Assembly: GCA_022729835.1 (NCBI GenBank)
Contig: DZBC01000008.1
Location: 1-22,332, forward strand
Length of the DNA: 22,332 bases
DNA from: Sulfuricurvum sp.
GTDB lineage: Bacteria > Campylobacterota > Campylobacteria > Campylobacterales > Sulfurimonadaceae
Direction: 5' to 3'
The notes beneath the pieces are model-generated. The model saw only the letters and a program-made list of their open reading frames with translations. It was not told the DNA's origin and did not search any database. The translations under genes were made by a program, and so were the position numbers. This document shows positions 15,269 through 21,775 of the stretch, piece after piece (the first letter of the stretch is position 1; the number at the start of each line of letters is the position of its first letter).

Positions 15269-16010
15269 TTTTTTAACCGCTTCACCTGCTTCAAAAGAGG
15301 CTTATAAAACTGCAAATCTTCTCAAAAGCCTAAGTGTTAATGCGCTGATAGGCGGCGAGCATGGGACGGGTAAAACGTCACTGGCTCGCTTTATACTTCC
15401 AGAGGCGTCGGTTTTTGATGCTAGGAACTTTGACCTCATATACGCGGCACTACCTACCAGTAACGCGTTGATTATCAACAATATCGAAAAATCACCTAAT
15501 CTTGCCCGTTTGTATGAAACACTTGAGGAACACAAGGTGCGTGTGGTGGCTACCACTTCTAGTTTACTTCAAATGGGAGACGATTTTTTTTCCATTCGCT
15601 TGCAGCTTCCACCTTTGCGAGAGCGACTCGAAGATGTTGCATTGCTACAAAAAAAGTTCATTGAAGAGGCCAAAATCATCTTTGGTGTGAATCGTGATTT
15701 TGAGTGTGCATCGCTGGTGCCGGATCTGTTGAACAATGCTTATTCACTTCGCAGACAAATCACGATTCACTATCTGCTTAGTGATATCAATGAGAAAGAG
15801 CTTATGGGTGTCATGGAGTCTTTTCTCATCGATAAGCTCGGTTCCAACAATGACTACAGAGACTTTTTGCATCTGTATGAGGTTCCGTTGATCAGAGCTG
15901 GTATCAAAAAATTCAAGTCACAACTTCAGCTCGCGGAGCGCTTGGGCCTCAATCGAAACACCCTGCGTAAAAAGATCGCAGAATACGACGCGTTTGATTT
16001 AGATATTTAA
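15219..16010 (+). CDS. Degenerate NtrC-like AAA+ protein with Fis-type helix-turn-helix
   Basis: The protein resembles a shrunken sigma-54 activator. Numbering from 15219, an intact Walker A loop GEHGTGKT spans residues 46-53. The Walker B region reads ALIINNIEKSP near residues 83-93, where activators have FLDEI. No GAFTGA sigma-54 contact loop is present. The segment LQLPPLRERLEDVALL matches the conserved end of the activator AAA domain. The C-terminus (about residues 230-258) is a Fis-like HTH, LQLAERLGLNRNTLRKKIAEY. It therefore probably binds DNA and nucleotide but cannot activate sigma-54 polymerase in the usual way. The start is uncertain. ATG 15219 overlaps slyD by 50 bases, and a GTG at 15255 would start just before the first plausible domain residues. 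The true function is unknown. Confidence 0.75.
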   Translation: MTQDVVEAVVIAVVATSFLTASPASKEAYKTANLLKSLSVNALIGGEHGTGKTSLARFILPEASVFDARNFDLIYAALPTSNALIINNIEKSPNLARLYETLEEHKVRVVATTSSLLQMGDDFFSIRLQLPPLRERLEDVALLQKKFIEEAKIIFGVNRDFECASLVPDLLNNAYSLRRQITIHYLLSDINEKELMGVMESFLIDKLGSNNDYRDFLHLYEVPLIRAGIKKFKSQLQLAERLGLNRNTLRKKIAEYDAFDLDI

Positions 16011-16020
16011 AAGGAAGCCA

Positions 16021-16953
16021 ATGCAAAGAGTAGGCATGATTTTTCCCGGACAGGGAAGCCAGAGTATCGGTATGGGTAGGGATTTTTTCGAGCATTCACA
16101 TGAGGCGAAGGCTTTAGTTTACGCCGTTTCTGCGCGTCTGGGTTTTGATTTTGAAGCCCTTTTGTTCGAAGACAATGAACGTATCAATGAGACGGCATAC
16201 ACCCAACCGGCCATTTTGTTGGTTTCACTGATGGCTTATACGCTTTTTACGCAGGCAAAACCTACTACACCTGCACTTTTTTTGGGCCACTCTTTGGGAG
16301 AGTTCAGCGCTATTGCTGCAGCCGGTGCGCTTGATATCGTTGATGCCGTTGCCTTGGTACATCGTCGCGGCGCACTGATGCAAGAGGCTTGTGCACATGT
16401 AGATGCTGGAATGATGGTGCTCTTGGGCCTTGATGATGCAAACGTCGAGGCTTTGTGCCATGACGCACTTCTTGAAGGTAAGCAGGTGTGGCCTGCGAAT
16501 TACAACCAAGAGGGCCAGATTGTTGTTGCTGGGTTGAAAGGCGATTTGATGGCTATGGAAGGCACATTTAAGAGCGCCGGAGCCAAACGGGCAATGTTGC
16601 TTAATATGTCTGTAGCGAGCCACTGCCCTCTACTCACTTTGGCTCAAGCTCCGTTGCGGCTTGAGATGGAGCGTTCACTTCGTGATACCTTCAGTGCGCC
16701 GGTGATCTCTAATGTGACTGCCAAGCCTTATCAGAGCAAAACAGAGGCGCTGGAGCTTTTGAGTGAGCAACTGGTTAAGCCGGTGCGCTACAGACACTCT
16801 ATTGCTGCCGTGGCACCGCAACTAGATCTGATGATTGAGTTTGGTAACGGTAAGGTACTTAGCGGACTTAACCGAAAAATTGCTCCTGAGTGCAATACGC
16901 TGAACGTTTTTGATATGGATTCGCTCGAAAAGGTGCTGCAAGCGCTTTCATGA
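16021..16953 (+). CDS. fabD: Malonyl-CoA:acyl-carrier-protein transacylase
   Basis: FabD moves malonyl from CoA to acyl carrier protein and so supplies fatty-acid elongation. The 310 residues are full length. GMIFPGQGSQSIGMG opens the fold, the nucleophile is Ser91 in GHSLGEFSAIAAAG, Arg116 lies in HRRGALMQEA, and the catalytic His201 is in VASHCPLL. These positions correspond closely to E. coli FabD. An AAGGA precedes the ATG. The end overlaps the following amidohydrolase gene by four bases (ATGA). No other fatty-acid synthesis gene is adjacent, so the grouping is one of housekeeping genes and not a pathway operon. Confidence 0.96.
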   Translation: MQRVGMIFPGQGSQSIGMGRDFFEHSHEAKALVYAVSARLGFDFEALLFEDNERINETAYTQPAILLVSLMAYTLFTQAKPTTPALFLGHSLGEFSAIAAAGALDIVDAVALVHRRGALMQEACAHVDAGMMVLLGLDDANVEALCHDALLEGKQVWPANYNQEGQIVVAGLKGDLMAMEGTFKSAGAKRAMLLNMSVASHCPLLTLAQAPLRLEMERSLRDTFSAPVISNVTAKPYQSKTEALELLSEQLVKPVRYRHSIAAVAPQLDLMIEFGNGKVLSGLNRKIAPECNTLNVFDMDSLEKVLQALS

Positions 16954-17711
16954 AGATTGCCTTGATTCAATCTGCGCCTGCGTTGCACCGTCGTAATCTT
17001 CAGACGATACTAGAAGTTATTGATCGGTATGCGCATTGCGATCTGCTGATCTTTCCAGAACTTGCCCTAAGCGGGTATATGCTTCAGGATAAACTTTTTG
17101 AAGATGCGTGGCGCGTTGATGAGCTAGGGGCAATTGCCAAAGCCAGCTTACATGTAGAGATTATCGTCGGAGCTGCGATTCGAGAAGAGGGGCTGATCTA
17201 TAACGCAGCGCTCTATTTTGCGCAAGGGCGCTGTGTACACATCCATCGCAAGATGCATTTGCCAAACTACGGCATGTTTGAAGAGGCGCGTTATTTTAGC
17301 AAAGGGCACGATATCGAAGCTTTTGAGGGTCGTTTTGGACGTTCTGCGATGGTGGTGTGCGAAGATTTGTGGCGCGCACAGACACTGGCGCGTTTATCAG
17401 AGCTGAAGATCGATCTGCTCTTTTTGCTGGTGGCATCACCTGCTAGGGATTTTGGCGATGAAGGGCTTAGAATCGAATCGCAGTGGGATGCATTGGCCAA
17501 ATCGGCGGCCATCTTGTGCAGTGCTTATGTTTTGATGGTCAATCGAGTCGGATTCGAAGACGGTATCGGGTTTTGGGGAGGCAGTCGTGTGATAACGCCG
17601 CGTGGCGAGATCGAATATCGGCTGGAGAATTTTGAGCCTGGAGTGCTTGAGGTTACGCTTAGTGCACCGCTACATAAAGTACAGAAATGGATGGTCAAAC
17701 GAGATGAGTAA
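16950..17711 (+). CDS. Carbon-nitrogen hydrolase (nitrilase superfamily)
   Basis: This is a nitrilase-fold amidohydrolase of 253 residues with a complete catalytic triad: Glu37 in FPELALSGY, Lys101 in HRKMHLPNYGMFEE and Cys137 in MVVCEDLW. The CEDLW form and the NYGMFEEARYF loop resemble the glutaminase domain of glutamine-dependent NAD synthetases, but no synthetase domain is attached. The substrate cannot be read from sequence. A free glutaminase-like subunit, an omega-amidase-like enzyme or a metabolite-repair amidase are all possible. It overlaps fabD by four bases and mtnN by eight, so it is firmly within the operon. A near-perfect copy of the repeated palindrome lies at 17148-17157. Confidence 0.85.
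   Translation: MKIALIQSAPALHRRNLQTILEVIDRYAHCDLLIFPELALSGYMLQDKLFEDAWRVDELGAIAKASLHVEIIVGAAIREEGLIYNAALYFAQGRCVHIHRKMHLPNYGMFEEARYFSKGHDIEAFEGRFGRSAMVVCEDLWRAQTLARLSELKIDLLFLLVASPARDFGDEGLRIESQWDALAKSAAILCSAYVLMVNRVGFEDGIGFWGGSRVITPRGEIEYRLENFEPGVLEVTLSAPLHKVQKWMVKRDE
17148..17157. repeat. TTACATGTAG, one-mismatch copy (in the amidohydrolase gene)
   Basis: Nine of ten bases match the repeated palindrome. It is read as Leu-His-Val. Confidence 0.5.
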
Positions 17712-18447
17712 AGCAGTAAAAATAGCCATTATGGGTGCGATGCTAGAAGAGGTGGAGCCTTTTCTGGCTCCTGATGAGCGAGAACCGTTGCTTGCCTTTT
17801 TCAAAAAACACAACGACGTGCGCTACGGCGGCAACCTCTACCATGAAGCGAAGTATAAAGGCGTGGATATCGTGTTGGCTTACAGCAAGATCGGCAAGGT
17901 TAATGCCACGCTCACCGCAAGCATACTCATAGAAAAATTCGGGGCGCAGATGCTGCTCTTTACCGGAGTGGCAGGCGGTATCAACCCTGAGTTCAAGATC
18001 GGTGATCTGGTTGCGGCGACCCAACTGTGTCAGCATGATCTCGACATCACGGCGTTTGGTCATCCGCACGGTTATGTGCCCGAGGGCGCGGTATTCGTCA
18101 AGCCTGATGCGAAGCTGCTGCATATCGCCAAAGCGGTAGCGGATGAGAAGGGGATTGATCTGAAAAAAGGGATCATCGCTACGGGTGATCAGTTTATCGC
18201 TGATGAGGCGAAAAAGAACTGGATCAAAACGACCTTTGATGCCGATGCGATCGAGATGGAGGGCGCAGCGGTTGCGGTGGTATGCGACGCGCTGGGTGTT
18301 CCGTTTTTCGTGATGCGCTCCATTAGCGACAGTGCCGATATGGATGCGACCTTTGATTTTGACGCCTTTTTGAAGCACTCTTCGCAACGCAGTAGCAGTT
18401 TTGTGATGGGGATGCTTGACAAAATCGTTGATGATCTCGCTCAGTAA
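17704..18447 (+). CDS. mtnN: 5'-methylthioadenosine/S-adenosylhomocysteine nucleosidase (aminofutalosine hydrolase)
   Basis: MtnN cleaves adenine from methylthioadenosine and S-adenosylhomocysteine. In Campylobacterota the same enzyme is known to hydrolyse 6-amino-6-deoxyfutalosine in menaquinone synthesis. The 247 residues include KIAIMGAMLEEVEP with the catalytic Glu16, LFTGVAGGINP, ATGDQFIADE, the substrate-binding EMEGAAVAVVC and the active-site aspartate in RSISDSADM. I chose ATG 17704. The longer reading from 17602 runs through the previous gene and adds nothing of the family. It overlaps the amidohydrolase by eight bases and the TtcA-like gene by 17. Which substrate dominates cannot be told from the sequence. 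Confidence 0.94.
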   Translation: MSKAVKIAIMGAMLEEVEPFLAPDEREPLLAFFKKHNDVRYGGNLYHEAKYKGVDIVLAYSKIGKVNATLTASILIEKFGAQMLLFTGVAGGINPEFKIGDLVAATQLCQHDLDITAFGHPHGYVPEGAVFVKPDAKLLHIAKAVADEKGIDLKKGIIATGDQFIADEAKKNWIKTTFDADAIEMEGAAVAVVCDALGVPFFVMRSISDSADMDATFDFDAFLKHSSQRSSSFVMGMLDKIVDDLAQ

Positions 18448-19186
18448 AAAGATCATGCGCCAGCTTGGGCGCACCAACGCACGCTTCAATTTGATCGAAG
18501 AGGGCGATAAGGTTTTGGTGGGACTAAGCGGCGGCAAGGACTCTTTGACGCTGGTGCACGCGCTCAAATTGATGCAGCGACGTGCTCCGTTTCGTTTTGA
18601 GTTTTTGGCGGTGACGGTTGATTATGGCATGGGGGAAAACTTTGACGCATTGCATGCGCACTGCGCGGAGCATGATATCCCCCATGAGATCTATGCGACC
18701 AACATCTATGAAGTAGCCGGTGAGAAGATACGGGAGAACTCCTCTTTTTGCAGCTTTTTTTCGCGGATGCGGCGCGGTTATCTTTATACTGCGTCACAGC
18801 ACTACGGCTGTAACAAGCTCGCCCTTGGGCACCATCTTGACGATGCGGCGGAGAGCTTTTTTATGAATATGATCTACAATGGTCAAATGCGCTCACTCGC
18901 ACCCAAATATCGCGCTGAGAACGGCGTGGTGGTGATCCGTCCGCTGATTCAGATGCGTGAGCGTCAGCTCGCAGCGGCGGCGAAGGAGCATGAAATGCCA
19001 TTGATTGGCGACGAGGCGTGTCCTGCTATGCGTTTTGATGTGAAAATGCCCCACGCCAGAGCGAGCATGAAAGCGATGCTCTCACAAATGGAAGCGACCT
19101 ATCCTGATCTGTTTGTTTCCATCAATGCGGCATTTTCCAACATCTCCGATGAGACCTTTTTCGATGAAAATCGGTTTCGTCTTTAG
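18431..19186 (+). CDS. ttcA: TtcA-like PP-loop ATPase (tRNA 2-thiocytidine synthetase family)
   Basis: TtcA thiolates cytidine 32 of some tRNAs using ATP and a [4Fe-4S] cluster. This 251-residue protein has the N-type PP-loop SGGKDS at residues 33-38, the family signature RMRRGYLYTASQ, and GHHLDDAAESFFMN. Canonical TtcA has a CxxC pair just before the arginine-rich stretch. Here it reads CSFF, with Cys107 kept and the second cysteine replaced by Phe110. A later cysteine, Cys197 (DEACPAM), lies where the third cluster ligand is expected. The protein is thus a member of the family with an altered cluster site. ATG 18431 lies inside the mtnN end. A TTG at 18416 is possible but less likely. A perfect TTACATGTAA follows the stop codon directly. 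Confidence 0.82.
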   Translation: MISLSKKIMRQLGRTNARFNLIEEGDKVLVGLSGGKDSLTLVHALKLMQRRAPFRFEFLAVTVDYGMGENFDALHAHCAEHDIPHEIYATNIYEVAGEKIRENSSFCSFFSRMRRGYLYTASQHYGCNKLALGHHLDDAAESFFMNMIYNGQMRSLAPKYRAENGVVVIRPLIQMRERQLAAAAKEHEMPLIGDEACPAMRFDVKMPHARASMKAMLSQMEATYPDLFVSINAAFSNISDETFFDENRFRL

Positions 19187-19196
19187 TTACATGTAA
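19187..19196. repeat. TTACATGTAA palindrome, copy 5 (intergenic)
   Basis: Perfect copy starting at the base directly after the stop of the TtcA-like gene, 28 bases before the rhodanese ATG. It is outside any coding sequence, which shows the motif is not a codon-usage effect alone. Confidence 0.75.
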
Positions 19197-19224
19197 GCAT
19201 TTAATCCATAAAAAAGGTATCACA

Positions 19225-19578
19225 ATGAGTATTAACGTTTATCCCGATCAAGCGATGCTGGAGGGTTCTGAAATGGTGGTGGTCGATATCCGCACAGCGC
19301 CGGAGTGGCGTCAGACGGGTGTTGTCAAAGGGTCGCATTGCATCACTTTTTTTGAGCTTCACGGCAATTATGACGCAGAGGGTTTTTTAAAAAAGATGGA
19401 TGCGCTTGGCGGAAAAGAGCAGCTCATTGGGCTGATCTGCCGTACGGGTTCGCGCACCTCTCAGGTGGCGCATTTTATGGCGCAGAAAGGGTACAACGTG
19501 AAAAACCTAGACGGAGGCGTGATGAAGCTTATGGGCGAAGGCTACGCGCTCGAACCCTACCGATCCTCCGCAGATTAG
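19225..19578 (+). CDS. Single-domain rhodanese (sulfurtransferase-like)
   Basis: Rhodaneses carry sulfur as a cysteine persulfide, and single-domain forms often feed tRNA thiolation or thiosulfate metabolism. The 117 residues contain VVDIRTAPEWRQTGVVKGS (the CH2A-type segment) and the active-site loop CRTGSR with the catalytic Cys72, followed by FMAQKGYNVKNLDGGV. No signal peptide is visible, so it is cytoplasmic. AAAAAAGG about nine bases upstream is the ribosome binding site. It follows the TtcA-like gene by 38 bases, so a role as sulfur donor to that enzyme is plausible but is inference. Its stop overlaps by four bases the end of the convergent minus-strand gene. Confidence 0.88.
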   Translation: MSINVYPDQAMLEGSEMVVVDIRTAPEWRQTGVVKGSHCITFFELHGNYDAEGFLKKMDALGGKEQLIGLICRTGSRTSQVAHFMAQKGYNVKNLDGGVMKLMGEGYALEPYRSSAD

Positions 19579-20018
19579 ACGTTAGACGTGTGCTCTTCGC
19601 GTAAGTTTGCGAAAAGTTCAAGTATCCGTTCTTGATAGATGCGATTCTCTTCGTCGTGGTTGCAATCCAGCAGAGGGCGCAGTAGGTCGATGTTAATCTT
19701 TTGGCTGTAGCGGGGGAGATCGCGTAGATCGCGTACGATGTCTTCTAGTAGGGTATCGATATCCAAGCCGTTGTCATCTGTGACCTTATCGACGTACTCT
19801 TGAATCATCAATAGTAGAGAGTTACTCCGGTCTGGGTCGTCGTAGATCTGGGATCCGGCTTGGGCCGCTATGGCGTATTCGCATTCGCCAGCATCAGGAT
19901 TGGCGGCGATGACGGCGGCAAATAGTTTGGCGCGAAATTCGAGCGAACTGTGATGATAAAGAAAGAGTTCACGAAAAGCATTGATAAAATGGTTTCGCAC
20001 TTTTTGCACGAGCGTCAT
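19575..20018 (-). CDS. Hypothetical acidic helical protein
   Basis: I do not recognise this 147-residue protein. It looks like a real gene: it has its own candidate promoter, fills the space between two confident genes, and reads cleanly. It has no signal peptide or membrane segment and is predicted by eye to be almost wholly helical. It is acidic and rich in Leu, Asp, Glu and Arg, with segments such as FINAFRELFLYHHSS, PDAGECEYAIAAQAG and DTLLEDIVRDLRDLPR. The single Cys in GECEYA and another in LLDCNHDEEN are not arranged as a metal site. It lies 53 bases after mutY on the same strand and overlaps the rhodanese gene tail to tail. Confidence 0.75.
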   Translation of the reverse strand: MTLVQKVRNHFINAFRELFLYHHSSLEFRAKLFAAVIAANPDAGECEYAIAAQAGSQIYDDPDRSNSLLLMIQEYVDKVTDDNGLDIDTLLEDIVRDLRDLPRYSQKINIDLLRPLLDCNHDEENRIYQERILELFANLREEHTSNV

Positions 20019-20043
20019 GGTGCTTTATGACCTTTTTGGTGTC

Positions 20044-20049
20044 ATTATA
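20044..20049 (-). promoter_or_regulatory. Candidate -10 box for the hypothetical gene
   Basis: Read on the minus strand, bases 20049-20044 are TATAAT, 25 bases before the ATG of the hypothetical protein. The 53-base gap after mutY is T/A-rich on both sides. No -35 box is evident at 17 bases. It would allow expression independent of mutY. Confidence 0.45.
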
Positions 20050-20071
20050 CCCAGTATAAAAGTGGTTTGGA

Positions 20072-21058
20072 TCAGTAGGATGGAGGAGCTTGCGGGGTCG
20101 GTTGCGACGACAATGCATCAAGCAGTGATAGCGCCTTGTGATCCGCGGTGCTTAGCGCTAGCCCTCCTATCTCCTCGCGTGTGAACCACATAAGCGCTTC
20201 GTCGCAGGGTGCTTCGGTGGCTTCATAGACGGTGGCGTGTAGATGAAAATGGGTGTATCGGTGGATGAAGCTGCCCAAAGCACCCCCTTTATACGGCATC
20301 GGACGCTGCACGAATCCCCATAATCCGTGCAAAAAACGCTCATGTCGCTGGATGAGTCCCAGTCGTGCTCCTTGGCGCAAGATGAGCAGCGCACGATGGC
20401 GTATGGGGACGGCGACGCGGGCTTTGGCGCAACCAAAACGCAACGCTTCACTTTGACCTTGGCAGCCTGATTGGAGTGGACACTCTTTACATGTAACGCT
20501 TTTGCTTTGGCAGAGCATCGCGCCGATATCCATCATCGCTTGATTGTACATGTAGGGTCTTTGCGCATCGAGCAGAGCGTAGGCGTCCCTCCAGAGTGTT
20601 TGGTCGCAGCGCTCCTCTCGCGCAAAAAAGCGAGACAGGACACGTTTGATGTTGGCGTCAAGTACGGGCAGCGCAGCGTGATGGGCAAAGGCGGCAATGG
20701 CGTGGGCCGTGCTGCGGCCAATTCCTGGCAACGCCTCAAGCGCTATGGCATCTTGGGGCAGGGCAGAGATGCAGAGTTGCGCGGTGCGGTGTAGATTGCG
20801 CGCACGAGTGTAATAACCCAAGCCTTCCCAGCGCTTGAGCACATCGTCGAGCGGCGCAGCCGCTAAATCCGCCAAGGTGGGGAAGGCATCAAGAAAGGGG
20901 GAGTAGAAGCGCTCTGACACTGTTTTGACCTGAGTCTGCTGTAACATAATTTCGCTGACCCAGATGCGGTAGGGATCATGGTGCGTGCGCCAAGGTAGAT
21001 CGCGGCGGCCGTGCTCGTCGTACCACGCAGCGATGGCGTCGTGAATCACACTGTACAC
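20072..21058 (-). CDS. mutY: A/G-specific adenine DNA glycosylase
   Basis: MutY removes adenine mispaired with 8-oxoguanine. The 328 residues contain the catalytic Glu36 in WVSEIMLQQTQV, the helix-hairpin-helix LPGIGRSTAHAIAAF, and the catalytic aspartate Asp134 in LPVLDANIKRVL, where the family often has DGNV. The [4Fe-4S] cysteines 183, 190, 193 and 199 have the exact C-x6-C-x2-C-x5-C spacing. A C-terminal NUDIX-like domain recognising 8-oxoguanine follows. The start is GTG at 21058, chosen because AAAAGGAG lies just upstream on the minus strand and the protein then begins close to the conserved WYDEHGRRDLPW. The gene is divergent from yigZ. Confidence 0.95.
   Translation of the reverse strand: MYSVIHDAIAAWYDEHGRRDLPWRTHHDPYRIWVSEIMLQQTQVKTVSERFYSPFLDAFPTLADLAAAPLDDVLKRWEGLGYYTRARNLHRTAQLCISALPQDAIALEALPGIGRSTAHAIAAFAHHAALPVLDANIKRVLSRFFAREERCDQTLWRDAYALLDAQRPYMYNQAMMDIGAMLCQSKSVTCKECPLQSGCQGQSEALRFGCAKARVAVPIRHRALLILRQGARLGLIQRHERFLHGLWGFVQRPMPYKGGALGSFIHRYTHFHLHATVYEATEAPCDEALMWFTREEIGGLALSTADHKALSLLDALSSQPTPQAPPSY
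20487..20496. repeat. TTACATGTAA palindrome, copy 6 (in mutY)
   Basis: Perfect copy within the minus-strand mutY gene, read as Val-Thr-Cys-Lys across the second iron-sulfur cysteine. A further TACATGTA core lies at 20547-20554, 60 bases away, in a third frame. Confidence 0.75.
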
Positions 21059-21081
21059 AGCGCTCCTTTTATTTTTTTGCT

Positions 21082-21105
21082 ATTGTAGGAACACTAAGAT
21101 AAAAT
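21082..21105. promoter_or_regulatory. Divergent candidate promoters between mutY and yigZ
   Basis: The 55-base gap carries TACAAT on the minus strand (21087-21082) ahead of mutY, and TAAGATAAAAT on the plus strand (21095-21105) ahead of yigZ. Both resemble -10 boxes and lie about 10-25 bases from the start codons. The plus-strand box is so close to the yigZ ATG that its transcript would have a very short leader. No -35 boxes are clear. Confidence 0.4.
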
Positions 21106-21113
21106 GCAGGCCG

Positions 21114-21704
21114 ATGTTTATATGTAACGACCATTTTTCACAGACCATAGAAGTCAAACAATCCAAATTTATCGCCCATTTGACACCTTTTGAGCAGATG
21201 CACGCACTGCTAGAGACTTTACGCGCCGAGCATCCCAAGGCACGCCATTTTGTCACGGCGTTTCGCACACTCAACGAACACGACCAGATTGTTGAGGGCA
21301 GCAGTGACGACGGAGAACCGCGCGGCACATCGGGTAAACCTGTCTTACATGTACTGCAAGGACATGATTTGATCCATGTCGGGGTGATTGTGGTGCGCTA
21401 TTTCGGGGGAACCAAGCTTGGCACCGGCGGGTTGGTGCGCGCTTATGGCGACGCGGTCAATGCGGTAGTCGCATCGGCACACTTTACACCCCATGAAAAG
21501 CTCGAAACACTTTGGCTACGCGCACCCTATGCGCATGTAGGCAAGGTAGAGTATGCTATTGCACAAAATGGGGTGCGGGTCGTGCAGAAAAATTTTGAGG
21601 CGCTGTGGGTGGAGTGGTCGTTGCATGTAAGCACTACGCAAAAAATGAGTCTTTTGTTTGTACTGGATCGAATCATTGAAGTTGATGGCGATGCGCGAGC
21701 GTGA
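21114..21704 (+). CDS. yigZ: YigZ/IMPACT-family protein
   Basis: This is a conserved protein of the UPF0029 (Impact) family, associated in eukaryotes with regulation of the eIF2 kinase GCN2. In bacteria its role is not well defined. The 196 residues show the signatures SSDDGEPRGTSGKPVLHV and VVRYFGGTKLGTGGLVRAY, the core of the N-terminal Impact domain, then a smaller C-terminal domain of EF-G-like fold. The length is close to the E. coli homologue. No classical ribosome binding site is visible before the ATG, and the leader would be very short. Two near copies of the repeated palindrome lie inside (21345-21354 and 21621-21630). Confidence 0.9.
   Translation: MFICNDHFSQTIEVKQSKFIAHLTPFEQMHALLETLRAEHPKARHFVTAFRTLNEHDQIVEGSSDDGEPRGTSGKPVLHVLQGHDLIHVGVIVVRYFGGTKLGTGGLVRAYGDAVNAVVASAHFTPHEKLETLWLRAPYAHVGKVEYAIAQNGVRVVQKNFEALWVEWSLHVSTTQKMSLLFVLDRIIEVDGDARA
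21345..21354. repeat. TTACATGTAC, one-mismatch copy (in yigZ)
   Basis: Nine of ten bases match, read as Leu-His-Val. Another one-mismatch copy, TTGCATGTAA, is at 21621-21630 in the same gene. Confidence 0.5.
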
Positions 21705-21775
21705 CAACAGTTCATTAAGGATCTACAGAGGTAGGTTTGATAACATATTTTATTTTTTAGCCACAAAGGATCCAC

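Noticed and set aside
17743..18567. A 274-residue minus-strand reading frame opposite mtnN and ttcA
   Set aside because: The plus strand encodes two well-conserved enzymes over the same bases. The antisense product shows no recognisable domain and starts inside the ttcA PP-loop region.
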